Shown here piece by piece: positions 34,486-43,729 of a DNA stretch of 64,000 nt (position 1 is the stretch's first letter; the number at the start of each line of letters is the position of its first letter). The notes under the pieces are model-generated. The model did no database searches. It was not told the DNA's origin and saw only the letters and a list, made by a program, of their open reading frames with translations. The position numbers and the translations under genes are program-made. Source of the stretch: Bacteroidota bacterium (GTDB lineage Bacteria; Bacteroidota; Bacteroidia; UBA8524); NCBI GenBank assembly GCA_006226545.1, contig SBGR01000010.1, positions 25,634-89,633 on the forward strand. Reading direction: 5' to 3'.

Positions 34486-37124
34486 GCTCTTGTGAATTTG
34501 ACCAACTTGGTATAAAGCTCATCCGGCTTGAATGGCTTCGTTACGTGATCATTCATCCCGATTAGCTTGGAGACCTCTTTGCTGTCTAGCAAAGCCGAAG
34601 CCGTTAGGGCGATAATAGGTGTTTCCGTATTGAATTTCCGAATCTCTTTAGTGGCTTCATAGCCGTCCATTACCGGCATCTGTAAATCCATCAAGATCAA
34701 GTCGTACTTGACTTCGCTTACTTTTTCTACGGCCACTTTTCCGTTCTCAGCAACTTCGTAGTCACAACCCCATTTGCTCAAGAAACTTTTCGCTACAAAT
34801 ACATTTACTGCATTGTCTTCCACCAGCAGAATGCGTTTGCCATTGAGCGAATCTTTCGGCACTACTGCCGTTGTATCAGCTTCGTCGCTGCTTTGTGTTT
34901 GAAGCACTTTAAGCGGGATAGTGAAATGGAAAGTTGATCCCTTGCCTTCTTGACTTTCTACTTTGATTTCGCCACCCATCAATTCCAACAAGCGCTTGGA
35001 TATCGCTAAGCCCAGCCCTGTGCCGCCGTATTTCCGTGTTGATTTAGTGCTAGCCTGGCTGAAGCTTTCAAAGAGACGCGGTAAAAATTCTTTCGGCATG
35101 CCTATGCTTGTATCTTGAATAGCGATATGGTAGATTGCCCCTTGGTCGTCTTGGTTTTGGCAGCTAACCTTCGCTGTAACTTTGCCGCCTTTGGTAAACT
35201 TGGTTGCGTTAGAGATCAGGTTATTGAGTACCTGAGTTAATCTAAGTTTATCACCCCGAACGCCGGAAGGAACAGACTCATCCATCTCTAATGCCAAGGT
35301 GTTTTCGAGTTCGTCTGCTCGGAGTTTGTTTTCATTCAGCACCTTTTTCACCAGGTCACGCAAGTCGAATTCTTCTTCCATCAACTGGAGCTTTCCGGCT
35401 TCTATCTTATTGTAGTCGAGGATATCGTTTACTAAGATTTGGAGGTTATTAGCTGAGAAATGCAGGGTTTGGATTTTCTCTTCCCATGCGGTGCTTTTCA
35501 GTTCGTCGTGGAGAATATGCGATAATCCGATAATGGCATTCAGCGGTGTGCGTATCTCGTGGCTCATGATGCTCAAGAATTCAGACTTAGCCATGTTGGC
35601 GTTAATCGCTTCTTCCCTTGATTCAATGAGGTTGGTTTGCGCATTGGCGTTGTCAATGCCCGATGCCAGTACGTTAGCAGCAAGCTTTAAAACGTCAATT
35701 AGCATGCGAGCATAGTCCTTGTCTTTTTGTTCCCAAACGATGATCCAACTCGGTTTTGGAAGTGCCTTTGTTTCGAGTGGAATATGAGCGAAAACCAATT
35801 CGTTTCGCTCCTGAATATGAAGTAGGTTTTGAAGTTTTTCCGTTTTCAAGTGAGTCAGAAACTGATCTAACTTAACTTCATCAATATGACCAAAGCTCAA
35901 TAGCTTCTCATCTTCCAGGTGAATATGTTCCGGCAATACCAGCGTAGCTCCGGTGGCTTGCGATTCATGCAGTATCTCAGGTTGGTGCTTAGCGAAGATT
36001 TTGGTCCAATGTGTTCCGTGCAGCAACTCTTCGCCTAAAAGTGAAACTTGCGATAAGAGCTTAGCATTGATTTGAAGGTTCAGTTCCGTCCGCTTCCAAG
36101 TGGTAATATCGCGCAGGCTCAGGATATAACCGGTTTCATGCCCTTGCTGTTTTTTTCCTTCAATCTTTCTGAAGCTTAAGCTAAACCAGCCGTCGGGTTT
36201 GGATTTTAACTGAACCTCGGTGGTGTAAACCGGACTCAAATCCAGTCTTTCGGTAGCCTTGTTTAAATCAATGCCGCTCGCCTCAAACCATTTGTCAGCA
36301 TTGTCTCCTGCTTTCAAGCTGCGGTTAAAAAGTTGACGAGCAGTATCGTTTTGTTCTACGATTTTTAAGTCTTGACCAAACAAAAAGACGGCATCCTGCA
36401 AGCTGTTGAATAACTGCTCGTAGGCCATAGGTTGGATGGATAGAAATTTACGTTGGAAAACTTCGTAAATAACGATGAGCCCGGTGATGGTAAAGGAAAA
36501 TGGGGTAGGGTCGAATCCTTTGATGGGTATAAGCTTGAGCAGGTAAAATAGGTTGCCAATCCAAGGAATAAATGCAGCAATAACGATAAGTGTTATGCTT
36601 TTTCGTTGGGCTGACGAGGCTTTGATGGCTGAATAAACCAAAAGAACCGAGCCAATTAAAAGTGAGATATAAATCCCAATGACTAAAAACCAGAAGAACT
36701 CGCCGTATTGAAAAGTAGAAGAGAAGTCGCCCGGACTTTTTGTACTTGACACGTAGATGAGGTGATGGTATTCATTGAGCTGAATAAATGTGATGAGGCC
36801 AAATAACAGCAACAATACCCTTGGTAAAATTTTAGCTCGTATGTTTTTAATGATGCCGGAATATTCCAAAGAAAAGAGCATCCAAAAAGTTGGTGCGCCT
36901 AAGATTCCGGCGTACGACATCAAAGAGATACGTTCAATTACTTTAATGTCATTGGTGAGGGCGCTCACGCTGTCGCAGATACACCACCAAGAAATAGCAA
37001 ACATTACCGCAGCAAAACTCGTTGCTCCGGGAATGCTTTTTCGTTGAGCAGCCACCACACCGGTAACGCTTGTTACAACGGCAGATAGGGTTAGAATAAC
37101 TTGTAAAAAGAGTATGCTGTTCAA
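34482..37124 (-). CDS. Hybrid histidine kinase with 7TM sensor, PAS and receiver domains
   Basis: 880 residues. Seven membrane helices (about residues 5-220) of the histidine-kinase N-terminal 7TM type, a PAS domain (about 235-345: NSLQDAVFLFGQDLKIVEQNDTARQLF), a GAF-like or linker part, HisKA with phospho-His522 in SIMSHEIRTPLNAII, an HATPase domain (NLISNATKFT, GGTGLGLAISKRLLEL) and a C-terminal receiver with phospho-Asp813 in ILMDLQMPVMDG. No DNA-binding output, so the signal must pass to another protein. The start is TTG at 37124, since it completes the first membrane helix and no ATG precedes residue 42. It follows the second hybrid kinase by 55 nt on the same strand. Confidence 0.9.
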   Translation of the reverse strand: MNSILFLQVILTLSAVVTSVTGVVAAQRKSIPGATSFAAVMFAISWWCICDSVSALTNDIKVIERISLMSYAGILGAPTFWMLFSLEYSGIIKNIRAKILPRVLLLLFGLITFIQLNEYHHLIYVSSTKSPGDFSSTFQYGEFFWFLVIGIYISLLIGSVLLVYSAIKASSAQRKSITLIVIAAFIPWIGNLFYLLKLIPIKGFDPTPFSFTITGLIVIYEVFQRKFLSIQPMAYEQLFNSLQDAVFLFGQDLKIVEQNDTARQLFNRSLKAGDNADKWFEASGIDLNKATERLDLSPVYTTEVQLKSKPDGWFSLSFRKIEGKKQQGHETGYILSLRDITTWKRTELNLQINAKLLSQVSLLGEELLHGTHWTKIFAKHQPEILHESQATGATLVLPEHIHLEDEKLLSFGHIDEVKLDQFLTHLKTEKLQNLLHIQERNELVFAHIPLETKALPKPSWIIVWEQKDKDYARMLIDVLKLAANVLASGIDNANAQTNLIESREEAINANMAKSEFLSIMSHEIRTPLNAIIGLSHILHDELKSTAWEEKIQTLHFSANNLQILVNDILDYNKIEAGKLQLMEEEFDLRDLVKKVLNENKLRADELENTLALEMDESVPSGVRGDKLRLTQVLNNLISNATKFTKGGKVTAKVSCQNQDDQGAIYHIAIQDTSIGMPKEFLPRLFESFSQASTKSTRKYGGTGLGLAISKRLLELMGGEIKVESQEGKGSTFHFTIPLKVLQTQSSDEADTTAVVPKDSLNGKRILLVEDNAVNVFVAKSFLSKWGCDYEVAENGKVAVEKVSEVKYDLILMDLQMPVMDGYEATKEIRKFNTETPIIALTASALLDSKEVSKLIGMNDHVTKPFKPDELYTKLVKFTRA

Positions 37125-37179
37125 GGGCGGGAATCTCTACCTAACGAAGGTAACCTGTAGGTAGCGAATTATACAAGTA

Positions 37180-39669
37180 CTAGGCAACAACCTGTTCCAT
37201 CAATTGGTATAATTGATCAGGTCTGTAAGGCTTGTACAATACATCATCAAAAAGTCCTTGAGGTAATTCAGAAACTTCCGATTCATTGGCTGCTGTTAGA
37301 CCGATGATGCGCACATTGCTTCCGTTTTGGTTGGCCATTTCACGGATGCGTTCAGCGGCCTCTTTACCATCCATAATTGGCATGTGCAAGTCCATTAGGA
37401 TTAAGTCGTAATGGCCTTCTGCTGCTTTGGTATAGCATTCCAATCCGTTCTTGGCCCATTCTGCCTGCGCATTCACGCGGTTCATGAGCATCTTTAGAAT
37501 CAGAATATTTTGTTCGTGGTCTTCGGCAATCAGAAGTTTCTTGTGTTTTGGCCAGGTGAATTGGTTATTGGTTTGAAGCTTCGGGGCTGAGATGGTGCTG
37601 GTTTTTACCGACGCCACTTTCACATCAAAATGGAAGGTAGAGCCTTCACCTAATTTACTTTCAACAGAAATTTGACCGCCCAATAACTCTAAAATTCCCT
37701 TAGAAATGCTCAGGCCTAAACCAGATCCACCTTTGCTCCGTGACATAGAGAAATCTTCCTGGTGGAATGGCTCAAATACTTTCTTCAACCCTTCTTCGCT
37801 CAAACCGATACCGGTATCGCTAAAGCTGAAGCGGAGGTGAATAGAGTTGTCGTTTTTTTCGATGATGGAAACTTTAAACTGAATTTTACCGGTGTCGGTA
37901 AACTTCACCGCATTGGATAATAAGTTATCGATTACCTGTCTGAGTTTTCTAGAATCTACTTCTACCTTCTCCGGCAAGTCATCGCTAAGGATGATCTCAG
38001 ATTTTAATCCTTTGAAATTGGCATCTAATTGATACGGGAAATACACCTCGTTTAGCCAGGTACGTAGGTTGATAATCTCGGTTTTAATAGAGCTTTGGCC
38101 TGATTCCAAATTATTCAAGTCAAAGATTTCATCTACCAGTTTATTTAATTGATCAGCTGATTGAAGCTGAATGCGCAACTTTTCTTTGGATTCGTCGCTC
38201 ATGTGCTGATCCTGGGTAAGCAACTCTCCAATATTTCGAATCACGTGCAATGGCGTGCGAATTTCATGGCTCACCACACTCAGGAATCGGGTTTTTGTAT
38301 TCAAGGCCTTTTGCAGGCTTTCCTTATTGTGCTCTAGCTCACTGGTTTTTTCTTGTAACTCAGCATTATTGGAGGCTAAGGCAGCTTGGTGCTTTTGCAA
38401 TTCCTTGCTTTGCTTCTGCATGCGGCTGTTTTGCCAGATATAAAGGATGAAGCCAATTCCGAGGAGAAGGGCTAAAATCATCCAGTACATGCGGATTTCT
38501 TTTTGGGTATTGACATCCTCTTCTAGCTCGGCCATACGTTGCTCATTTTGCTCTGAAGCATATTGCTGCATCAGTTCTTCGGATGCTAATTCTGCCTCCC
38601 AAGTCTGAAGTGAATCTTCGGTGCCTTTCCATAAGATATAGGATGCCAAAGCAGCTTCCGGATTTCTTGCAGCTTCGTGTACCTGCCATTCCAGCTCGTA
38701 TACTTTAGCGAGTAAAGGGAAGCTGTTGATTTTCTCTACCAATACGGTGGCTGAGTCTATGTAGATTAGTGATGCTTGGTATTCTTTCTTCTCGAAGTAG
38801 AAGTTTGCAATGTTTAAGTAGGCATCGGCCAAAACCGGTGTGTTTCCACTTTGTTTGATATTGGCAATGGCTTTTTGGTATGCTTCAGCGGCTTCACTCC
38901 ATTGACTCATGCCCGAATAAACGCGAGCCAGGTAGGCATAATCGCTGCCAATGTATTCTGGGTCTTGCGTTATTTCATCCAATTGAAGCGCCATGGTGAA
39001 ATAGCCTTCTGCACCTTTAAAATTACCTTGATTTGATTTGTTGATGCCTAAATTGACATAGGCCATCGCGCGTAAATCTTGGTTATTTTGTTGTTCGCCA
39101 AGTTTCAATACTTCTTTGAAAAGGCTGTCTGCCGACTCAAAGCGGTTTAGGTGGCTGAGAATTAATCCCAAATTATTTAACCCATGAGCTAAGCCCATGG
39201 AGTCTTTCAATTCTTTAAAGAGATTGATGGCAAGTTTATACTGACCAATGGCTTCATCCCATTTACCTGAGCGGTCTAGAATAATGCCCTTTTGGTTGTA
39301 AAAATCAGCTTCGGTGCGGGTGTCTTTTAACTTTTTAGCGAGCGCTAATCCCATTTCTTGGTGTTTGCTTGCCAACCTTAAATAACCTAGGTCGAGGTAA
39401 GCATCGCCTAAAGAATAGAGGTAGGCAAGTCGCAATGAATCCAAACTGCTATGACGTAATTCTGCCAAGCTCGACTCCATTTTTTGGGAAGCTAATTTTG
39501 GCTGAGTCTGCTTTAGTATAAGGAGTTCTTTGTGACGATCAAGAAGTTCTTTTACCACGCTTTTATTTGGTGCCTCTGTTTCAAAAATAGCAGCTTGGAG
39601 CATGGACTCAGAAGCCACGCCTAGCATGAATACAAAGGGGAAGAAAAGACGAAGGATTTGGTACTTCAT
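37180..39669 (-). CDS. TPR-containing hybrid histidine kinase
   Basis: 829 residues. There is a signal sequence, a periplasmic region of about six to seven tetratricopeptide repeats (residues about 60-370, e.g. GLAHGLNNLGLILSHLNRFESADSLF), a membrane helix (MYWMILALLLGIGFILYIW, about 395-413), a coiled-coil (about 415-455), HisKA with phospho-His468 in SVVSHEIRTPLHVI, an HATPase domain (NLLSNAVKFTDTG, GGSGLGLSISKGILEL) and a receiver with phospho-Asp760 in ILMDLHMPIMDG. The periplasmic TPRs suggest sensing of a protein partner. Like its neighbour at 34482 it lacks a DNA-binding domain. The start ATG lies 15 nt after TATTTTTG, an exact -7 match. Confidence 0.9.
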   Translation of the reverse strand: MKYQILRLFFPFVFMLGVASESMLQAAIFETEAPNKSVVKELLDRHKELLILKQTQPKLASQKMESSLAELRHSSLDSLRLAYLYSLGDAYLDLGYLRLASKHQEMGLALAKKLKDTRTEADFYNQKGIILDRSGKWDEAIGQYKLAINLFKELKDSMGLAHGLNNLGLILSHLNRFESADSLFKEVLKLGEQQNNQDLRAMAYVNLGINKSNQGNFKGAEGYFTMALQLDEITQDPEYIGSDYAYLARVYSGMSQWSEAAEAYQKAIANIKQSGNTPVLADAYLNIANFYFEKKEYQASLIYIDSATVLVEKINSFPLLAKVYELEWQVHEAARNPEAALASYILWKGTEDSLQTWEAELASEELMQQYASEQNEQRMAELEEDVNTQKEIRMYWMILALLLGIGFILYIWQNSRMQKQSKELQKHQAALASNNAELQEKTSELEHNKESLQKALNTKTRFLSVVSHEIRTPLHVIRNIGELLTQDQHMSDESKEKLRIQLQSADQLNKLVDEIFDLNNLESGQSSIKTEIINLRTWLNEVYFPYQLDANFKGLKSEIILSDDLPEKVEVDSRKLRQVIDNLLSNAVKFTDTGKIQFKVSIIEKNDNSIHLRFSFSDTGIGLSEEGLKKVFEPFHQEDFSMSRSKGGSGLGLSISKGILELLGGQISVESKLGEGSTFHFDVKVASVKTSTISAPKLQTNNQFTWPKHKKLLIAEDHEQNILILKMLMNRVNAQAEWAKNGLECYTKAAEGHYDLILMDLHMPIMDGKEAAERIREMANQNGSNVRIIGLTAANESEVSELPQGLFDDVLYKPYRPDQLYQLMEQVVA

Positions 39670-40051
39670 ATTGCCTTAAGGGTTCAAAAATAGAAAGGAA
39701 TCCAGGCGGAAAAAGCGGTTGACCATCACCTGAGTGCTTTAGTTGATTTAGTGAATGCTTCTATTGTTATTACGTCAAGATTGTAAATAATACGTCTAGC
39801 TTTGGGTTTTCTACAACGTAAAACGGCCGAGTCTCCAAGAAGATTCGGCCGTTATATAAGGGGGGATTAAAGAACATTCGAGTGATTCAACTGAGCAGTG
39901 TCAAAAAACTCTAATGCAAAGCAAAGGCAATACGGCCGATCAAGAACTACTTAATATTGGTAGTTTTTAGTCTGTCAATTCGTCACACTTCCCGTGCTGG
40001 CACATTCTCTGACCAAAGGAGAGAAAATTAACAAGCTTAGAATTGTAGTAT
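39670..40051. other. 382-bp divergent intergenic region with orphan hairpin and htpG promoter candidates
   Basis: It separates the TPR kinase (minus) from htpG (plus). It holds a 9-bp perfect stem (AACGGCCGA at 39822-39830 with TCGGCCGTT at 39845-39853) without a T-run on either strand beyond TTTTA, and a further copy of ACGGCCGA at 39932-39939 that could compete for the same partner. Nearer htpG are CTGTCAATTCGTCAC (39972-39986) and TGGCAC (39998-40003), resembling elements of chaperone promoters. No convincing gene was seen. Confidence 0.45.
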
Positions 40052-41950
40052 ATGAGTACCATGAAAGGATCTATTCAGGTTAACACGGAAAACATCTTCC
40101 CAATCATTAAGAAGTTTTTGTATTCCGACCATGAAATCTTCTTACGCGAATTGGTTTCAAACGCGGTTGATGCCACCACCAAATTGAAGGCTTTGTCATC
40201 GCTAGGTGAATTTAAAGGTGAGTTGGGTGAACTTTTTATTGAGGTGAAAGCTGACAAAACTGCGGGAACACTGAGCATCATCGACCGTGGTGTGGGTATG
40301 ACAGCCGAAGAAATTGATAAGTACATCAATCAAATCGCTTTTTCGGGTGCTGAGGAGTTTGTGCAGAATTATAAAGATGCAGGCGAAAGTGGCATCATTG
40401 GGCACTTTGGATTAGGATTCTACTCTGCCTTTATGGTAGCCAAACAAGTAGAGATTCGCACCTTGTCTCATAAAGAAGGTTCGGTTGGAGCGCGTTGGAC
40501 TTGCGACGGTAGCACCGAGTTTACCATTGAGCCATTTGAAGAAAAGACTGAACGTGGAACAGAAATCATCCTCCACATCGATCAAGAAAACCAAGAGTTT
40601 TTAGAAGATTCAAGAATTAGCGGACTCCTCGGTAAATATTGCCGCTTCTTGCCTGTGCCGATTAAATATGGCAAGAAAACAGAATACATCGATGATCCAT
40701 CCGGAGAAAAAGACGAAAACGGAAACGTAAAACGTACCGGTATTGAAGTAGATAATTACGTTAACAACCCGAACCCGATTTGGAGAAAGAGTCCGAGCGA
40801 ACTCAAAGACGAAGACTATAAAGCTTTCTACCAAGAATTGTATCCAATGGCAGAACCGCCGTTGTTCTGGATTCACCTCAACGTAGATTATCCGTTTAAC
40901 CTAACCGGCGTATTGTATTTCCCGAAGGTGAAAAACGAGTTGGAGCTGCAGCGCAATAAAATTCAGTTGTATTCAAACCAGGTTTTCGTAACCGATGAGG
41001 TTAAAGACATCGTTCCGGAATTTTTGATGTTGCTCCACGGCGTTATCGACTCACCGGATATTCCGTTGAACGTATCTCGTAGCTTCTTGCAAGCAGATCA
41101 AAATGTAAAGAAGATTACCGGACACATCACTAAAAAGGTAGCCGACAAACTTGAAGAACTCTTCAAAGCAGACCGCGAAGCCTACCAAGAGAAATGGGAT
41201 AGCTTTGGACTTTTTGTGAAATACGGTTCAGTGAGCGAAGAGAAGTTTGCTGATAAGTCGCTGAAGTTTGCCTTGCTCACCAATACAGACAAAGAATACT
41301 TCACTTTAGAAGAATACAAAGAGAAGATCAAAGCGGCTCAAACCGACAAAGAAAATAAGGTGGTGATGCTGTATACCAGCAACCCGAAGATGCAGGCTCC
41401 GTTTATTGAAACAGCCAAGAAAAGAGGCTACGACGTGGTTAACTTCGACGGTCCTTTGGATACCCACTACATCGGGTTTTTGGAAAGCAAAGACAGCGAT
41501 TTGAAGATTATTCGTGTAGACGCGGATGCCATCGATAAGCTGATAGACAAAGGCGAGAAACGTGAATCTGTATTGAGCGATGCGCAGGTGGAAGCCTTGA
41601 AAAACGACTTCACCGGGTTCATCAACAATGAAAACACAGAGATTCAAGCTGAGCCACTTTCACCGGATGATCACTTTATCACCATCATCAAACCTGAATG
41701 GGAGCGCCGCATGAAAGAGATGAGCCAAATGGGTGGCGGTATGGATTTCTACGGCATGATGCCTGAGCGTCGCGTTGTGTTGATCAATACCAATCATAAC
41801 CTGGCCTCACGTGTAGAGCAACTTAGCGATGCTGAGCAGAAAAAGGCTTTCCTCAGTCAGAGCTATGATTTGGCTTTATTGTCGCAGCACATGTTAGAAG
41901 GAGAGGCACTAGAGCGTTTCATCCGACGAACAGAAGAAATGATGAAATAA
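40052..41950 (+). CDS. htpG: Molecular chaperone HtpG (Hsp90)
   Basis: 632 residues, the full bacterial Hsp90. The N-terminal GHKL ATPase domain has FLRELVSNAVDATTKL (ATP/Mg Glu-Asn), DRGVGMTAEEIDKYINQIAFSGAEEF and GHFGLGFYSAFMVA (lid and glycine-rich loop). The middle domain has the catalytic Arg loop SRSFLQAD, and the C-terminal dimerisation domain ends near the stop, without the eukaryotic MEEVD tail. Heat-shock or stress control is likely; the upstream region carries inverted TGTCA-type elements. It is followed by a clear terminator. Confidence 0.96.
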   Translation: MSTMKGSIQVNTENIFPIIKKFLYSDHEIFLRELVSNAVDATTKLKALSSLGEFKGELGELFIEVKADKTAGTLSIIDRGVGMTAEEIDKYINQIAFSGAEEFVQNYKDAGESGIIGHFGLGFYSAFMVAKQVEIRTLSHKEGSVGARWTCDGSTEFTIEPFEEKTERGTEIILHIDQENQEFLEDSRISGLLGKYCRFLPVPIKYGKKTEYIDDPSGEKDENGNVKRTGIEVDNYVNNPNPIWRKSPSELKDEDYKAFYQELYPMAEPPLFWIHLNVDYPFNLTGVLYFPKVKNELELQRNKIQLYSNQVFVTDEVKDIVPEFLMLLHGVIDSPDIPLNVSRSFLQADQNVKKITGHITKKVADKLEELFKADREAYQEKWDSFGLFVKYGSVSEEKFADKSLKFALLTNTDKEYFTLEEYKEKIKAAQTDKENKVVMLYTSNPKMQAPFIETAKKRGYDVVNFDGPLDTHYIGFLESKDSDLKIIRVDADAIDKLIDKGEKRESVLSDAQVEALKNDFTGFINNENTEIQAEPLSPDDHFITIIKPEWERRMKEMSQMGGGMDFYGMMPERRVVLINTNHNLASRVEQLSDAEQKKAFLSQSYDLALLSQHMLEGEALERFIRRTEEMMK

Positions 41951-41965
41951 CATCCAATAGATTAA

Positions 41966-41989
41966 GCCGGCTAGTCCGGCTTTTTTTAT
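41966..41989 (+). terminator. Intrinsic terminator of htpG
   Basis: AGCCGG (41967-41972), 5-nt loop, CCGGCT (41978-41983) and a T-run. The outer A-T pair at 41966 extends the stem. Confidence 0.85.
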
Positions 41990-42000
41990 GCATCTCCATG

Positions 42001-42008
42001 TATCTTTG
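42001..42008 (+). promoter_or_regulatory. -7 element TATCTTTG, 4 nt before the murB ATG
   Basis: An exact TAnnTTTG with spacer AGCC before the ATG at 42013, just after the htpG terminator. Confidence 0.6.
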
Positions 42009-42012
42009 AGCC

Positions 42013-43026
42013 ATGCTTGAAAACGCATCGCTTAAGTCCTACCATACTTTCGGAATAGAAGTAAAAGCCAGGTTTCTGGTTGAGGTTCACAGTCCGGAAG
42101 AACTGCAAGCCTTTTACCAAGATCCGGCATTTGCCGCGCTTCCCAAGTTGATTTTAGGAGGTGGTAGCAATGTCTTGTTTACCCAAGATTTTCCCGGATT
42201 GGTGCTTGTGAACAGGTTACAAGGTATTGAGGTACTTGCGGAGGATGACTTTGAAGTGCACCTCAAAGTGGCCTCGGGCGAGAACTGGCATGCGCTAGTA
42301 CAGTATTGTGTTGAGCGCAATTGGGGAGGCATAGAAAACCTTTCATTAATACCGGGCACTGTGGGTGCCGCTCCGATGCAAAATATTGGTGCCTATGGTG
42401 TGGAGATTAAAGAGGTATTGGAGAAAGTTGAGTTCTTGAATTTGGAGAACTTCGCTAGTCAAACCTTAAGCAATGCCGATTGCCAATTTGGTTACCGTGA
42501 GAGCATTTTCAAACATGAGTTAAAAGGCAAGGCCTTCATTACAGCTGTTTACCTCAAGCTTCAAAAACGCGGTCACCTGCTGAAGATGAACTACGGCGAT
42601 ATTCGCGATAAGCTGGAGGAAGCCAGGGTGAATGAGCCGGGCATAGCCGATATAAGCAAGGCGGTTATCGCCATTCGGCAGAGCAAATTGCCTAATCCGG
42701 CAGAGCTGGGCAATGCGGGCAGTTTCTTCAAAAACCCCATTGTGGCTGAAACAGTCTTACATCAGATCCAGACTACCCATCCTTTGGTGCCATTTTATCC
42801 TGCCGGCGAAGGCTTAGTGAAAGTGCCTGCCGGTTGGCTGATTGAGCAAAGCGGATGGAAAGGAAAAAGGGTAGGGAATACCGGTAGCCACGCTAGGCAG
42901 GCCTTGGTCTTGGTGAATTACGGAGATGCTAAAACGGAAGAAGTGCGCGACTTAGCTTATGCTATCATAGCCGACGTTGAATCTAAATTCGGAATCCGAC
43001 TACACCCGGAGGTGAATTTTGTTTAG
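42013..43026 (+). CDS. murB: UDP-N-acetylenolpyruvoylglucosamine reductase
   Basis: 337-residue FAD enzyme making UDP-MurNAc, a cytoplasmic peptidoglycan precursor step. It shows SLKSYHTFGIEVKARFLVEV, LGGGSNVLFTQDFPGLVLVN (FAD binding), NLSLIPGTVGAAPMQNIGAYGVEI, YRESIFK and the catalytic Ser in GNAGSFFKNP. The long type I form is present, with the extra loop, as in E. coli. The start is supported by the -7 box 4 nt upstream. Other mur genes are not in this window. Confidence 0.95.
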   Translation: MLENASLKSYHTFGIEVKARFLVEVHSPEELQAFYQDPAFAALPKLILGGGSNVLFTQDFPGLVLVNRLQGIEVLAEDDFEVHLKVASGENWHALVQYCVERNWGGIENLSLIPGTVGAAPMQNIGAYGVEIKEVLEKVEFLNLENFASQTLSNADCQFGYRESIFKHELKGKAFITAVYLKLQKRGHLLKMNYGDIRDKLEEARVNEPGIADISKAVIAIRQSKLPNPAELGNAGSFFKNPIVAETVLHQIQTTHPLVPFYPAGEGLVKVPAGWLIEQSGWKGKRVGNTGSHARQALVLVNYGDAKTEEVRDLAYAIIADVESKFGIRLHPEVNFV

Positions 43027-43030
43027 TCGA

Positions 43031-43054
43031 TAGACCATAGACCATGGACGATGG
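43031..43054. repeat. Heptameric tandem repeat (TAGACCA type)
   Basis: Units TAGACCA, TAGACCA, TGGACGA, then TGG and GTTGT, with a 7-bp period. A close relative with four units lies at 63891-63918 and is followed by the same GTTGT. Confidence 0.7.
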
Positions 43055-43083
43055 TTGTTAAATGGAGTACAATAATCGAACTT

Positions 43084-43129
43084 ACAGTCAACAGTCAACA
43101 GTCAACAGTCAACAGTCAACAGTCAACAG
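43084..43129. repeat. Six-copy perfect heptamer array (ACAGTCA)
   Basis: ACAGTCA repeated six times without change, plus ACAG, between the convergent murB and dinB-like genes. A perfect microsatellite of 46 bp; copy number is expected to vary by slippage. It does not lie in a coding region I can support. Confidence 0.9.
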
Positions 43130-43136
43130 CCCTGTA

Positions 43137-43607
43137 CTATTTCCCCATGGCTCTGCGCATGGCCATCATATAGCCCAGGTGCAATCCTGCATGTACGCCT
43201 GCAAAGTGAACGGCTTCTTGTGCATTGTACAAAGAAGCACCGTAGCTTGTTTCATAAGCTTCGTATTCGTTCAAAGCACCTGCACCGGCCAATTGAGGAA
43301 GGTCGCTCATAAATTTTTGATGAATCGCGGAGAGTTCCATCAATTCTTCACGGGTGCATTCAACTTTACCATCGGAGTCTTTTCTGAACTTGGCAAGCTG
43401 GCGCAGGTTAATCTGCAATTCTTGTCCGCTGAGTTTTAAAACCAGCAACTGACAGGTTACAATGGTATGCCCGAAGTTCCACGCTATGGTATTGTTGATA
43501 CCCGGAATTTGGCGGTTGAGGTCTTCATCGCTCAATGATTCCAAAATGCGCAACATGTTTTGATGGGTCACGCTCAGTACACGTAAACTAAGGGAGGTAA
43601 TTTCCAT
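43137..43607 (-). CDS. DinB-like family protein
   Basis: 156 residues forming the DinB/YfiT-like four-helix bundle: SVTHQNMLRILESLSDEDLNRQIPGINNTIAWNFGHTIV at the start and HFAGVHAGLHLGYMMAMRRAMG at the end. The His triad expected to bind a metal is visible (GH, VHAGLH). Members include thiol-S-transferases such as BstA and mycothiol- or bacillithiol-linked enzymes; the substrate here is unknown. A one-mismatch -7 box lies 4 nt before the ATG. Confidence 0.85.
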   Translation of the reverse strand: MEITSLSLRVLSVTHQNMLRILESLSDEDLNRQIPGINNTIAWNFGHTIVTCQLLVLKLSGQELQINLRQLAKFRKDSDGKVECTREELMELSAIHQKFMSDLPQLAGAGALNEYEAYETSYGASLYNAQEAVHFAGVHAGLHLGYMMAMRRAMGK

Positions 43608-43611
43608 ACCG

Positions 43612-43619
43612 CAAGGTTA
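43612..43619 (-). promoter_or_regulatory. -7 element TAACCTTG (one mismatch), 4 nt before the dinB-like ATG
   Basis: Minus strand, spacer CGGT before the ATG at 43607. One mismatch from TAnnTTTG. Confidence 0.45.
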
Positions 43620-43729
43620 GCATATACTTGGCCTTGTTCAAAGTAGAATTCACTTTTAGCGATGAAGTTCTTATCGATCAAAAAAACATATTGCATTCAC
43701 TTAACATTGGCTTACTATTTTGCCGGCGC

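Noticed and set aside
39755..39790. Mini-ORF MLLLLLRQDCK with five consecutive Leu codons, followed by a hairpin, like a leucine leader peptide.
   Set aside because: The hairpin has no T-run and the downstream gene is htpG, not a leucine gene; no matching promoter was seen.
43084..43129. CRISPR-like array.
   Set aside because: The repeats are 7 bp with no spacers and no cas genes are present.
43062..43439. Plus-strand ORF beginning in the heptamer array.
   Set aside because: Its N-terminus is encoded by the ACAGTCA repeat and the rest is antisense to the DinB-like gene.
43628..43729. 34-codon N-terminal extension of the lipid kinase gene from TTG 43628.
   Set aside because: The added residues precede the family N-terminus and do not resemble it.
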